Of a stretch of DNA of 64,000 nucleotides, positions 17,317 through 25,536 are shown in pieces. The DNA is taken from the NCBI RefSeq assembly GCF_002237445.1, contig NZ_CP022527.1:992001-1056000 (forward strand), given 5' to 3'. This DNA comes from Neisseria sp. KEM232. GTDB lineage: Bacteria > Pseudomonadota > Gammaproteobacteria > Burkholderiales > Neisseriaceae. Numbering within the stretch: position 1 is the first letter of the stretch; each line of letters begins with the position of its first letter. A model generated the notes under the pieces. The model was not told the origin of the DNA. It did not search any database and saw nothing but the letters and a program-made list of their open reading frames with translations. The translations under genes and the position numbers were made by a program.

Positions 17317-17612
17317 TTTCCCTTGATTCCGTCCTCGTTATCCTCGGCATGCTGATGGCAACATACAGCACGCGGCTGATCGGTTTTTTCGCCCTGCGCA
17401 ACCGCACGCTGGGCAAACGTGCCGCCAAAGTGATGGACGCCGCGCCCGGCTGCGTGCTGATTGCCGTGATCGCCCCCTACTTCGCCTCCGACAAACCGCA
17501 CGAGCTGATTGCCGTTGCCGTTACCGTGCTCGCCGCCAGCCGCCTGCCCATGCTGCCGACCGTGCTGATTGCCGTCGCGACATCGGGCATACTCGGTTAT
17601 CTGATGGGCTGA
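17313..17612 (+). CDS. azlD: AzlD-family branched-chain amino acid exporter, small subunit
   Basis: A 99-aa protein with three to four membrane helices: MISLDSVLVILGMLMATYST, a central APGCVLIAVIAPYFA, and LPTVLIAVATSGILGYLMG. The order azlC-azlD with a 4-base overlap, the size and the RLIGFFALRNRTLGKRAAKV loop identify it. A DUS-pair terminator follows (about 17627-17661). Confidence 0.9.
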   Translation: MISLDSVLVILGMLMATYSTRLIGFFALRNRTLGKRAAKVMDAAPGCVLIAVIAPYFASDKPHELIAVAVTVLAASRLPMLPTVLIAVATSGILGYLMG

Positions 17613-17677
17613 CCGCGCACACAAAGAGGCCGTCTGAAACTTCGCTTTCAGACGGCCTCTTGCCTTTGATCCGCCGC

Positions 17678-18289
17678 TCACACGGCAAACACCGGCCTGC
17701 CGCCGGCAGGCACATAAGCATCCAAAAGCCGCACGCCCGCCACCCGTTTCACGCACACCGCCGCGTAAACCAGCGCCAAAACCGGCAGCCCCGCCTCCCC
17801 ATGCTGCGGCGTGTCCGCCAGCGGCCAGCAGACCAGCCATTCCACCGCCTCCGTCTCAAACCCCGCCTCTTCCAAAACCGCCTTCAAACGCCCCCAAGGC
17901 AGCGTGCGGCCGCTGTTGGGAAACAGTTTTCCCTCGGCACGGTAAAGCAGCCGCCACAGCGAATGCGGATTCAGCCCGCACAACACCAGCCGCCCGTCGC
18001 CCGCCAGCACGCGCCAGGCCTCGCGGGCAAACGCTTCACAATCCCCGTTTTCAAAACCGTGCGGCACCAGCAGCAGATCCATACTCTCCGCCGCAAACGG
18101 CAGCGCGGCAAAATCCGCCATCACATCGCGGCCGACGCACGGCACGCCGTCGGTTTCCCATTGCGGCATCCCGATCTGCAAGGCCGTCTGAAAAGGCCGC
18201 ACCCGCGCCATGCTCTTGAGAAAATCCCGTTCGCAGCACGCCGCATAACGCCCCACCGCACCGCGTTCGAACCAAACCGTCCAATCCAT
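17678..18289 (-). CDS. SAM-dependent methyltransferase-like protein (YafS-type)
   Basis: A 203-aa class I methyltransferase-like protein. I start at MDWTVWFERGAVGRYAACCE (18289), preceded by GGAGGGTGCATT. The SAM-binding region is degenerate (ALQIGMPQWE) but the later motifs ALPFAAESMDLLLVPHGFEN and EAWRVLAGDGRLVLCGLNPH are clear. It is divergent from an mltD-like gene; in E. coli the related yafS also lies near mltD, which supports the assignment. Substrate unknown. Confidence 0.75.
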   Translation of the reverse strand: MDWTVWFERGAVGRYAACCERDFLKSMARVRPFQTALQIGMPQWETDGVPCVGRDVMADFAALPFAAESMDLLLVPHGFENGDCEAFAREAWRVLAGDGRLVLCGLNPHSLWRLLYRAEGKLFPNSGRTLPWGRLKAVLEEAGFETEAVEWLVCWPLADTPQHGEAGLPVLALVYAAVCVKRVAGVRLLDAYVPAGGRPVFAV

Positions 18290-18485
18290 AATGCACCCTC
18301 CTTCTTGCGTCCGAAAAAACGACAAATGCTTATTCTACCCCCGATGCCCGCCCGCCGCACCATTGCACAAAAATGCGACGAACGGTCTAACGCATTGAAA
18401 ATTTTTACACTTGGCAAACCTTGACGCTTCATGCCTGTCAAGTTAGTATCCCGCGCTGTTCCAGCGTCCGCCGAAACCCAAATAC

Positions 18486-20531
18486 ATGAAACCGATAAAA
18501 ACACTCGTCATCGCCATTACGGGCATCTCCTTCGCCTCCGCCGCCTCCGGCCAAACCTACACCAAAAACCAAATCGGCATGGCGCTGATGCGCGCCAACA
18601 CCGTCGCCCTCGACCACGGCAAAACCAAAACCGGCCACAACAGCGTCTGGGCGCATCTGCGCAGCGACTTCCGCATGAACGAAGTCAACCCCGAACTGGT
18701 GCGCCGCCACGAAAGCAAATTCGCCGCCTCCGCTGCCTATTTCAACCGCACCATCGAACGCAGCCGCCCCTACATGTACCACATCAGCCGCGAAGTGGCC
18801 AAACGCAACATGCCCGCCGAAATCGCGCTGCTGCCCTTCATCGAAAGCGCCTACGTCACCAAAGCCAAATCCACCGTCGGCGCCTCCGGCCTGTGGCAGT
18901 TCATGCCCGCCACCGGCCGCCACTACGGCCTCGAACAAACCCCGCTCTACGACGGACGCCACGACGTCTACGCCGCCACCGACGCGGCGCTGAACTACCT
19001 CGAATACCTGCACGGCCTGTTCGGCGACTGGTCGCTGGCGCTGGCCGCCTACAACTGGGGCGAAGGCAACGTCGGCCGCGCCGTCAACCGCGCCCGCGCC
19101 CAAGGCTTGGAGCCCGTTTACGAAAACCTGAAAATGCCTGCCGAAACGCGCAACTACGTGCCCAAACTGCTCGCCGTGCGCAACATCGTCAACAACCCGC
19201 AATATTTCGGCATGAACTTCGCCGACCTCGACAACAAACCCTTCTTCAAAGCCGTCGACATCGACCAACCCATCGATTTGAGCGCCGCAGTCCGCCTTTC
19301 AGGCATCAGCCAGGCCGAATTCGACGCCCTCAACCCCGCCTTCAAAACCCCCGTCTACATCCCGAAAATCGGCCGCAAGCTGCTGCTGCCCGCATCCGCC
19401 GCCGCCACTTTCGAGCGCAACTACAAAAAAGCCGACCGCGCCACCCTGCTCTCCTGGGACGTCTACACCCCCTACGCCGACACCGACATCTCCTCCATCG
19501 CCGCCGAAACCGGCATGAGCACCGCCGAAATCAAACGCCTCAACGGCCTGAGCAAAAACAACATCGCCGCCGGCCGCAGCATCCTCGTGGCGAAAAACAA
19601 CTTCAGCGGCAAAACAGGCGGCACGCCCCTCAACTTCGCCGCACTGGACACCGACACCAACCCCAACGACAACAAGCTGCAAACCGTGCCACAGATGGGT
19701 ACCACCGCCGCAGTCGCCACCGCCCAGCCCAAGCTGATGCCCGCGCCGCGAACCCTGCCCGAATCCGCGCCCGTTTTTACCCAAACCGCCCCGCAGCCTA
19801 CCGTCTCCGCCACACCCGTCTTCACCGCATCGGACAAACCGGCTCCCGCCCCTGCCGCCGCTCCTGTCGATTTTACCCGCGCTGCCGCACCCGCGCTGCC
19901 TGACGATCTGACCGTCAAAACAGAACCCGCCGCTCCGGCCGCCCCCGTTGTCGAAACCGCCGCCGCTCAAACGGCCTCCCCCGTTCAGACGGCCTCAGCC
20001 GCCCCCGCGCCCGCCGCAGAAGACGGAAACAGCGATCTGATCATGAACTTCGTCCAAACTTCCGGCCTGCAACAGGCAGAGACCGCACCCGTGCAAACCG
20101 CCGAAGCCGAAGCGGCAGAACACAACCGCCAGGCCAAAGCTGCCGCCGAAGCCCGCGCCAGACAGAAACAGGCGGCCGAAGCCCGCGCCTTGGCCGCGGC
20201 CAAAGCCGCCGCACCCGGTACCCACAAAGTTGCAGACGGCGACACCCTGTTCAACATCGCCAAACGCTACGACATGAACGTGGCCGATCTTGTTGCCGCC
20301 AACAACATCAAAGGCAACACCATCCGTCAGGGGCAGATACTCAAAGTGGCCGCCTCCAAAGGCAGAGCCGCCCCCGCAGCCGTCCGCCCCGTTTCCTACA
20401 CTGTCCGCCAAGGCGACACGCTGGCCGAAATCGCCCGCCGCTTCAACGTCGATGTCAAAGACGTGCGCCGCTGGAACAACAACAGCACCGTCATCCGCCC
20501 CGGACAAAACATCAGACTCCAAGGCAGCTAA
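18486..20531 (+). CDS. mltD: membrane-bound lytic transglycosylase, MltD-like, with LysM domains
   Basis: A 681-aa exported murein hydrolase. It has signal peptide MKPIKTLVIAITGISFASAA and an SLT domain at about residues 100-210 with ALLPFIESAYVTKAKSTVGA (catalytic Glu near 120), GLWQFMPATGRHYGL and ALAAYNWGEGNV. A LysM-like segment (about 325-375) follows, then a low-complexity Pro/Ala linker, and two clear C-terminal LysM domains (HKVADGDTLFNIAKRYDMNV and SYTVRQGDTLAEIARRFNVD) that bind glycan strands. It cleaves MurNAc-GlcNAc bonds with 1,6-anhydro products. I see no lipobox, so it may be soluble in the periplasm. The linker contains DUS-derived codons (near 19983). Confidence 0.92.
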   Translation: MKPIKTLVIAITGISFASAASGQTYTKNQIGMALMRANTVALDHGKTKTGHNSVWAHLRSDFRMNEVNPELVRRHESKFAASAAYFNRTIERSRPYMYHISREVAKRNMPAEIALLPFIESAYVTKAKSTVGASGLWQFMPATGRHYGLEQTPLYDGRHDVYAATDAALNYLEYLHGLFGDWSLALAAYNWGEGNVGRAVNRARAQGLEPVYENLKMPAETRNYVPKLLAVRNIVNNPQYFGMNFADLDNKPFFKAVDIDQPIDLSAAVRLSGISQAEFDALNPAFKTPVYIPKIGRKLLLPASAAATFERNYKKADRATLLSWDVYTPYADTDISSIAAETGMSTAEIKRLNGLSKNNIAAGRSILVAKNNFSGKTGGTPLNFAALDTDTNPNDNKLQTVPQMGTTAAVATAQPKLMPAPRTLPESAPVFTQTAPQPTVSATPVFTASDKPAPAPAAAPVDFTRAAAPALPDDLTVKTEPAAPAAPVVETAAAQTASPVQTASAAPAPAAEDGNSDLIMNFVQTSGLQQAETAPVQTAEAEAAEHNRQAKAAAEARARQKQAAEARALAAAKAAAPGTHKVADGDTLFNIAKRYDMNVADLVAANNIKGNTIRQGQILKVAASKGRAAPAAVRPVSYTVRQGDTLAEIARRFNVDVKDVRRWNNNSTVIRPGQNIRLQGS

Positions 20532-20610
20532 ACCCGCCTTCCCGTTTCAGACGGCCTGCCCGCAGCAGGCCGTCTGAATATTTTTCCCCTTCCGCAAACA
20601 GGACAACGAC

Positions 20611-21987
20611 ATGGCACAAACCGCCCCCGAAATCTTCAAAGCCTACGACATCCGCGGCATCGTCGGTCAAACCCTAACCGAAGACACCGCCCGCCTGATC
20701 GGCCGCGCCATTGCCGCACGCGCCGCCGCGCAGGGCATCGGCAGCATCGCCGTCGGCCGCGACGGCCGCCTCAGCGGCCCCGCGCTTACCGCCGCACTCT
20801 GCCGCGGCCTGACCGAAAGCGGCATCAGCGTCACCGACGTCGGCATGGTCGCCACCCCCATGCTCTACTTCGCCGCCGTAAGCGAATGCGGCGGCAGCGG
20901 CATCATGATTACCGGCAGCCACAACCCGCCCGACTACAACGGCTTCAAAATCATGCTCGGCGGCGAAACCCTCGCCGGCGAAGCCATACAGCAACTGCGC
21001 GAAACCATCGAAGAGAATGCCTTCGTCAGCGGCAGCGGCAGCATCCGCCAAACCGACACCGCAGCCGCCTACCAAAATGCCGTCACCTCCCACATCCAAC
21101 TCGCGCGCCCGATGAAAATCGCCATCGACGCGGGCAACGGCATTGCCGGCGCATACGCAGGCAGCCTCTACCGCGCCCTCGGATGCGAAGTGGAAGAACT
21201 CTACTGCACCGTCGACGGCAGCTTCCCCAACCACCACCCCGACCCCGCCAAACCCGACAACCTGCGCGACCTGATTGCCGCCGTGCAAAACGGCAGCGCC
21301 GAAATCGGCCTCGCCTTCGACGGCGACGGCGACCGCCTCGGCGTCGTCACCAAAAACGGCAACATCATCTACCCCGACCGCCAGCTCATGCTCTTCGCCC
21401 GCGACGTCCTCAGCCGCAACCCGCAGGCCAAAATCATCTTCGACGTCAAATCCACCCGCCTGCTCGCCCCCTGGATACGGCAGCACGGCGGCGAACCCGT
21501 CATGGAAAAAACCGGCCACAGCTTCATCAAATCCGCCATGAAACGCAGCGGCGCCCTCTTGGCGGGCGAAATGAGCGGCCACACCTTCTTCAAAGAACGC
21601 TGGTACGGCTTCGACGACGGCATGTACGCCGGCGCCCGCCTGCTGGAAATCCTCTCCCGCAGTGCCGACCCATCCGCCGAACTCGACAGCCTGCCGCAGG
21701 CAGTGTCCACCCCCGAAATCAACATCGCCCTGCCCGCAGGCCGCAACGGCCACGACACCGTCGCCGAACTGGCCGCCGCCGCCCGCTTCGAAGGCGCACA
21801 AGACATCGTCACCATCGACGGCCTGCGCGTCGAATACCCCGACGGCTTCGGCCTGATACGCGCCTCCAACACCACCCCCGTGCTGGTGCTGCGCTTCGAA
21901 GCCGACAACCGCGACGCCATCACCCGCATCCAAAACCAGTTCAAAACCGCCCTCGCCGCCCTGCCCGACCTGGCCTGGCCGCTGTAA
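20611..21987 (+). CDS. pgm: phosphoglucomutase/phosphomannomutase
   Basis: A 458-aa alpha-D-phosphohexomutase. It begins with EIFKAYDIRGIVGQTLTEDT; the phosphoserine loop is GIMITGSHNPPDYNGFK (active Ser near residue 104), the metal site is LAFDGDGDRLGVV, and the sugar-binding loop is LLAGEMSGHTFFKERWYGFD. In Neisseria this enzyme supplies glucose-1-phosphate/mannose-1-phosphate for lipooligosaccharide. Length matches the neisserial Pgm (~460 aa). The gene follows mltD after a DUS terminator and is followed by the large DUS array. Confidence 0.95.
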   Translation: MAQTAPEIFKAYDIRGIVGQTLTEDTARLIGRAIAARAAAQGIGSIAVGRDGRLSGPALTAALCRGLTESGISVTDVGMVATPMLYFAAVSECGGSGIMITGSHNPPDYNGFKIMLGGETLAGEAIQQLRETIEENAFVSGSGSIRQTDTAAAYQNAVTSHIQLARPMKIAIDAGNGIAGAYAGSLYRALGCEVEELYCTVDGSFPNHHPDPAKPDNLRDLIAAVQNGSAEIGLAFDGDGDRLGVVTKNGNIIYPDRQLMLFARDVLSRNPQAKIIFDVKSTRLLAPWIRQHGGEPVMEKTGHSFIKSAMKRSGALLAGEMSGHTFFKERWYGFDDGMYAGARLLEILSRSADPSAELDSLPQAVSTPEINIALPAGRNGHDTVAELAAAARFEGAQDIVTIDGLRVEYPDGFGLIRASNTTPVLVLRFEADNRDAITRIQNQFKTALAALPDLAWPL

Positions 21988-22001
21988 ATCCCAGCCGCGG
22001 C

Positions 22002-22052
22002 AAGGCCGTCTGAAAAAACGCCCGACATTGTCGGGCGTTTTTTCAGACGGCC
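22002..22052 (+). terminator. DUS-flanked terminator after pgm
   Basis: A forward DUS, then an inner hairpin AACGCCCGACATTGTCGGGC, then a reversed DUS form a long double stem 15 bases after the pgm stop. It also forms the left end of the DUS array. Confidence 0.75.
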
Positions 22053-22318
22053 ACTTTCAGACGGCCACTTTCAGACGGCCACTTTCAGACGGCCACTTTC
22101 AGACGGCCACTTTCAGACGGCCACTTTCAGACGGCCACTTTCAGACGGCCACTTTCAGACGGCCACTTTCAGACGGCCACTTTCAGACGGCCACTTTCAG
22201 ACGGAAATGGCCGTCTGAAATGGCCGTCTGAAATGGCCGTCTGAAATGGCCGTCTGAAATGGCCGTCTGAAATGGCCGTCTGAAAAAAACCGCATTCGCG
22301 GTTTTTTTCAGACGGCCT
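22042..22318. repeat. tandem array of DNA uptake sequences
   Basis: Eleven intact copies of TTCAGACGGC occur every 14 bases (unit TTCAGACGGCCACT, 22042 to about 22194). A broken copy at 22196 is followed by six copies of GCCGTCTGAA every 13 bases (unit GGCCGTCTGAAAT, 22210 to 22284). The sequence then ends in a hairpin (CCGCATTCGCGG) and one more reversed DUS. The two arms are thus opposite in orientation and could form a huge cruciform. The 12-mers read TGGCCGTCTGAA, not the AG dialect used elsewhere. No coding role; apparent reading frames are repeat translations. Confidence 0.95.
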
Positions 22319-22339
22319 GTTTTGTCGACGGCGGCAGGT

Positions 22340-22948
22340 TTAACGGAAGCAGGCTTCGTAGAGCGGTTGCAGTTCGTGTATGGTTTGTGCGATCCAGGCG
22401 GCGGTGTCGGTTTTGCCGAGGTCGCCGCCTTCGATGTGGCGGCCGATGCAGTAGAAGTCTTCGCCGCTTTCAAGTTTGACGGTGCTGTCGGCAACGGTCG
22501 GGTAGTCGGCGTATTCGCTTTCGGCGCCGTGCCATAGCTCGTAGGCGGCATAGCGTTCGGTATCGAGTTCGTCGAGCCATTGGTTGTATTGCGGCAGGGC
22601 GATGGGGGAGACGTCGGCTTTGTAGCAGTGCCAGTCGAGGCTGACGGTGAGGCGGCGGCGGTTGAGGAGGACCGAAAGAATGGCGGCGGCATCGCGGTAG
22701 GCTTCGTATTTGAAGTAGGCGAAAAAGTGGGCGCGTACCTGCCAGCCGTTGCACCAGCGTTCGATATGCGGCGGGGCGAAGGGGGCGCCGAGATCGGCGG
22801 CAACCTGGCGGATCAGGCTCTGCCAGTCCTGCCAGGCGGCTTTGTAGTCGGCTTTGATTTGCGGGATGGCTTCGGGTTGGTATTTTTTGAGTTGGGCGAA
22901 TTGGTAGAAGGGGATGTCGAACAGGCGGCTGTGTTGCGGGGTGAGCAT
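22340..22948 (-). CDS. conserved hypothetical protein (possibly HI_0552-type)
   Basis: A 202-aa soluble protein, MLTPQHSRLFDIPFYQFAQL... ending IHELQPLYEACFR. It is rich in aromatic residues, without signal peptide or membrane segments. It recalls a small conserved family in Neisseria and Haemophilus, but I am not certain and know no function. It ends just before the DUS array and lies downstream of yacG on the same strand. Confidence 0.7.
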   Translation of the reverse strand: MLTPQHSRLFDIPFYQFAQLKKYQPEAIPQIKADYKAAWQDWQSLIRQVAADLGAPFAPPHIERWCNGWQVRAHFFAYFKYEAYRDAAAILSVLLNRRRLTVSLDWHCYKADVSPIALPQYNQWLDELDTERYAAYELWHGAESEYADYPTVADSTVKLESGEDFYCIGRHIEGGDLGKTDTAAWIAQTIHELQPLYEACFR

Positions 22949-23072
22949 GGCGTTCCTTTTTAGTCGGCCGACATGAAATCTGCGGCGCTGTGGCTTTGGC
23001 TCGAAGGGTTGTCGGATACGGCAAGGCCGTCTGAAAACAAGCGCGGCCGGGGCGGGGTGTTTTCAGACGGCC

Positions 23073-23270
23073 TCAGTCTGCCTGCGGCGGGGCGGTTTCG
23101 GAGAAGATGTCGGGCTCGGCTGCGGCGACGCGGTAGTCTTCGCCCGCCCATGCGCCGAGGTCGGTGGTTTTGCACCGTCGGCTGCAAAAGGGGCGGTAGG
23201 GGTTTGCTGGCGACCATTCGGCGGGTTTGCCGCAGCGGGGGCAGCGGACGGTTCGGATGGTTTTGTCCAT
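23073..23270 (-). CDS. yacG: DNA gyrase inhibitor/zinc-binding protein YacG
   Basis: A 65-aa zinc protein with RTVRCPRCGKPAEWSP and PFCSRRCKTTDLGAWA: CPxC and CxxxC form the zinc ribbon of YacG, and the following DLGAWA is conserved. YacG binds GyrB and inhibits DNA gyrase. It starts directly after the zapD stop codon (adjacent bases), in the conserved pilD-coaE-zapD-yacG order. Confidence 0.93.
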   Translation of the reverse strand: MDKTIRTVRCPRCGKPAEWSPANPYRPFCSRRCKTTDLGAWAGEDYRVAAAEPDIFSETAPPQAD

Positions 23271-24032
23271 TTATTCCACCACTTGGTCGAAGCTGCTCAT
23301 GATCATTTTGAAGGGGATGTCGCCGTCTACCTGCGGGCCGCGCGGGCGTTCGTTGGAGATGGTGAGGAAGCGGATGTGGGTGAAGTATTTGTTGGCGGAA
23401 ACTTCGGGCATGGCGCCGTGTTCTTTGCCGACTTCGATGCTGAGCAGGTGGATGTTTTGCGCCAGGCTGGCGTGCTGGTAGTTTCCGCGTTTGGCGTGGC
23501 AGCCGACTTCGCGCGAGTTGTTGCGCAGGATGCGCAGGAGGACGGAGATGGCGTCGTAGGTGGGCATCAGGGTGCGTATCCAGCGTTTGAGGTCGGCCTG
23601 GCGCTCTTCGTACGGGCGCTGCTGCCAGTAGTAATACGAAGGGACGTCGAACGGGCTGGTGCCGCCGGGAACGAGCATGCGCTGTTTGAGCGCCATCAGC
23701 CATTCGTTTTCGCGCAGGTGCTGGCCGAATTTCTGCTGGATGCCGAGCAGGCCTTGCGCGACTTGTTTGAGGTCTTCCTGCAACTGCCGGGCGGATTCGG
23801 GGCTGCGGGTTTTGGCGACCATTTGTTTCTGGCGTTCCAATTCCTGCAGGATGTCGAGCTTTAATTCGGCGCGGGCGGCGGATTCCATGATATCGAACAG
23901 GGTGGACAGCGCCAGATGGTGCGCCCACACCGAATGCGGGCAGGCGATTTCGTCCTGAAAGCGTTTGAACAGGTATTCGATGCGCAGGAAGTTGCGTACC
24001 CGCTCGGACAATGGGTGTTCGAATTTAATCAT
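23271..24032 (-). CDS. zapD: cell division protein ZapD
   Basis: A 253-aa ZapD (DUF1342) protein that bundles FtsZ filaments. It begins MIKFEHPLSERVRNFLRIEY with FLRIEYLFKRF typical of the family, and contains LPTYDAI-type and HAKRGNYQHASLAQNIHLLS-type signatures. Its start overlaps the coaE stop by four bases (ATGA), so translation is probably coupled. Confidence 0.94.
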   Translation of the reverse strand: MIKFEHPLSERVRNFLRIEYLFKRFQDEIACPHSVWAHHLALSTLFDIMESAARAELKLDILQELERQKQMVAKTRSPESARQLQEDLKQVAQGLLGIQQKFGQHLRENEWLMALKQRMLVPGGTSPFDVPSYYYWQQRPYEERQADLKRWIRTLMPTYDAISVLLRILRNNSREVGCHAKRGNYQHASLAQNIHLLSIEVGKEHGAMPEVSANKYFTHIRFLTISNERPRGPQVDGDIPFKMIMSSFDQVVE

Positions 24033-24649
24033 TTGGATGTCTGTGGTTGGTGGTGGAAACGGGCGCGGAAGTAAGCGTTCAGACGGCCTATTTTCTGCCG
24101 CAGCTCTTGTGTGCTGCCGTTGTTGATCACGATATCGTCGGCCAGACGCCGGCGCTGTTTTTCTCCGGCCTGCGCGGCGATAATCCGCTTCACTTCGTCT
24201 TCCGAAAGACCGCTGCGCCGCATGACGCGCCCGATTCTGACCGGCTCGTCGGTTTCTATCAGCAAAACGCGCCGCACCAGCGTTTGAAAACCGGCCTGTT
24301 CGGCCAGCAGGGGGATTTCGATTATACCGTAGCTTCGATTGGTGTATTGCTGCTGCTCCCGACGGATTTCATCGAAAATCAGCGGCAGCAGAATGTCTTC
24401 CAAACGTTTTTTTGCCACAGCATCGGCAAAAACTGTTTCTCTCAATGCGGCACGGTTCAGCGTGTCACCGTCGAACACTTTGTCGCCAAACGCCTGCCGC
24501 ACCGCCGGCAGCGCCCTGCCCTGCTCTGCAGTCAGCCCGCGTCCCACCTGATCCGCATCGATAACCGGAACACCCAAAGACGAAAATTCGGCAGCGGCCT
24601 GTGATTTTCCGCTGCCGATTCCTCCTGTCAGCCCGATCCAAACGGTCAT
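24029..24649 (-). CDS. coaE: dephospho-CoA kinase
   Basis: A 206-aa P-loop kinase for the last step of coenzyme A synthesis. It has WIGLTGGIGSGKSQAAAEF (Walker A), GVPVIDADQVGRGL with the catalytic Asp region, and DIVINNGSTQELRQKIGRL at the end. I start at MTVWIGLTGG (24649), whose ATG overlaps the pilD stop (ATGA); the longer in-frame start at 24676 would lie inside pilD. Confidence 0.95.
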   Translation of the reverse strand: MTVWIGLTGGIGSGKSQAAAEFSSLGVPVIDADQVGRGLTAEQGRALPAVRQAFGDKVFDGDTLNRAALRETVFADAVAKKRLEDILLPLIFDEIRREQQQYTNRSYGIIEIPLLAEQAGFQTLVRRVLLIETDEPVRIGRVMRRSGLSEDEVKRIIAAQAGEKQRRRLADDIVINNGSTQELRQKIGRLNAYFRARFHHQPQTSK

Positions 24650-25530
24650 GCCGAAAAACCCGACATATGCAGCCACCAGCGCACGCCTGCCAGAACTTTG
24701 TCATGCGTGACGAAAACAATCCAGCCGGCAATAATCAGGCAGGGGCCGAAAGCCATCGGCTGGCTTTGTCTGACTTTCATAATGAGGGCAGAAACAATAC
24801 CGACAACGGCCGCAACAAAAACGACAACGGGCAAAACCGCCGCGCCAAGCCACGCACCCAATGCGGCCAAAAGCTTGAAATCGCCTCCGCCCATGCCGTC
24901 AATTCCGCGAATCTGCTTATGAAGCCGGTTTAACAGCCATAAGCTGAGATAGCCGCATACCGCGCCCATGACAGACTGCTGCAAGGTAACCAAGCCGCTG
25001 CCGCCATAAGCCGCAAGCAAACCCAGCCAAACCAGAGGAATGGTCAGCTCGTCAGGCAGATATTGCGTATCCGCATCGATAAAGGCCAAAGCCACCAAGA
25101 AACCCGTAAACACCAAGCCTGTCAGCGTTATCCAAGACCAGCCGTAACAAGCGGCAACAATGCCGAACACAACGGCCGTCAATACTTCGACAGCGGGATA
25201 ACGGGCACTGATATGGGTATGGCAATGGCCGCATTTGCCTTTCAACAGCAAGTAGCTGACAACCGGTATGTTCTGCCACGGCCTGACCCGGTTACCGCAT
25301 TTCGGACAGCGCGACGGCGGCCGGGTCAGACTGAACGGCTGCTTTTCCTCATCGGTCAGCTCGATTCCCAAATGCTCTTTGGAAAACAGAGTCCACCCGC
25401 GTTCCATCATCACGGGAACGCGGTAAATCACGACATTGAGAAAACTACCGACCAGCAGGCCGAGAATTACCGAGATGGGAATGACCAAAGGGGCATAATA
25501 TTCCGTCATCCATGAATACAGATTATTCAT
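24646..25530 (-). CDS. pilD: type IV prepilin peptidase/N-methyltransferase
   Basis: A 294-aa polytopic inner membrane protease that cleaves and N-methylates type IV prepilins. It contains the cytoplasmic zinc motif CPKCGNRVRPWQ...GKCGHCHTHISARYP (two CxxC pairs) and the two catalytic aspartates in FIDADTQYLPDELT and GMGGGDFKLLAALG. About eight membrane helices. Located between pilG and coaE as in other Neisseria. Pili made with it drive twitching and DNA uptake, the process that uses the many DUS here. Confidence 0.96.
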   Translation of the reverse strand: MNNLYSWMTEYYAPLVIPISVILGLLVGSFLNVVIYRVPVMMERGWTLFSKEHLGIELTDEEKQPFSLTRPPSRCPKCGNRVRPWQNIPVVSYLLLKGKCGHCHTHISARYPAVEVLTAVVFGIVAACYGWSWITLTGLVFTGFLVALAFIDADTQYLPDELTIPLVWLGLLAAYGGSGLVTLQQSVMGAVCGYLSLWLLNRLHKQIRGIDGMGGGDFKLLAALGAWLGAAVLPVVVFVAAVVGIVSALIMKVRQSQPMAFGPCLIIAGWIVFVTHDKVLAGVRWWLHMSGFSA

Positions 25531-25536
25531 GAACCA

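Noticed and set aside
22028..22231. Repetitive open frame and possible CRISPR at the DUS array
   Set aside because: The units are 13-14 bp DUS copies without unique spacers and no cas genes are near; the encoded repeats are by-products.
22183..22803. Minus-strand 206-aa frame overlapping the array and the hypothetical gene at 22340
   Set aside because: Wrong frame of the 202-aa gene, with a tail translated from the DUS array.
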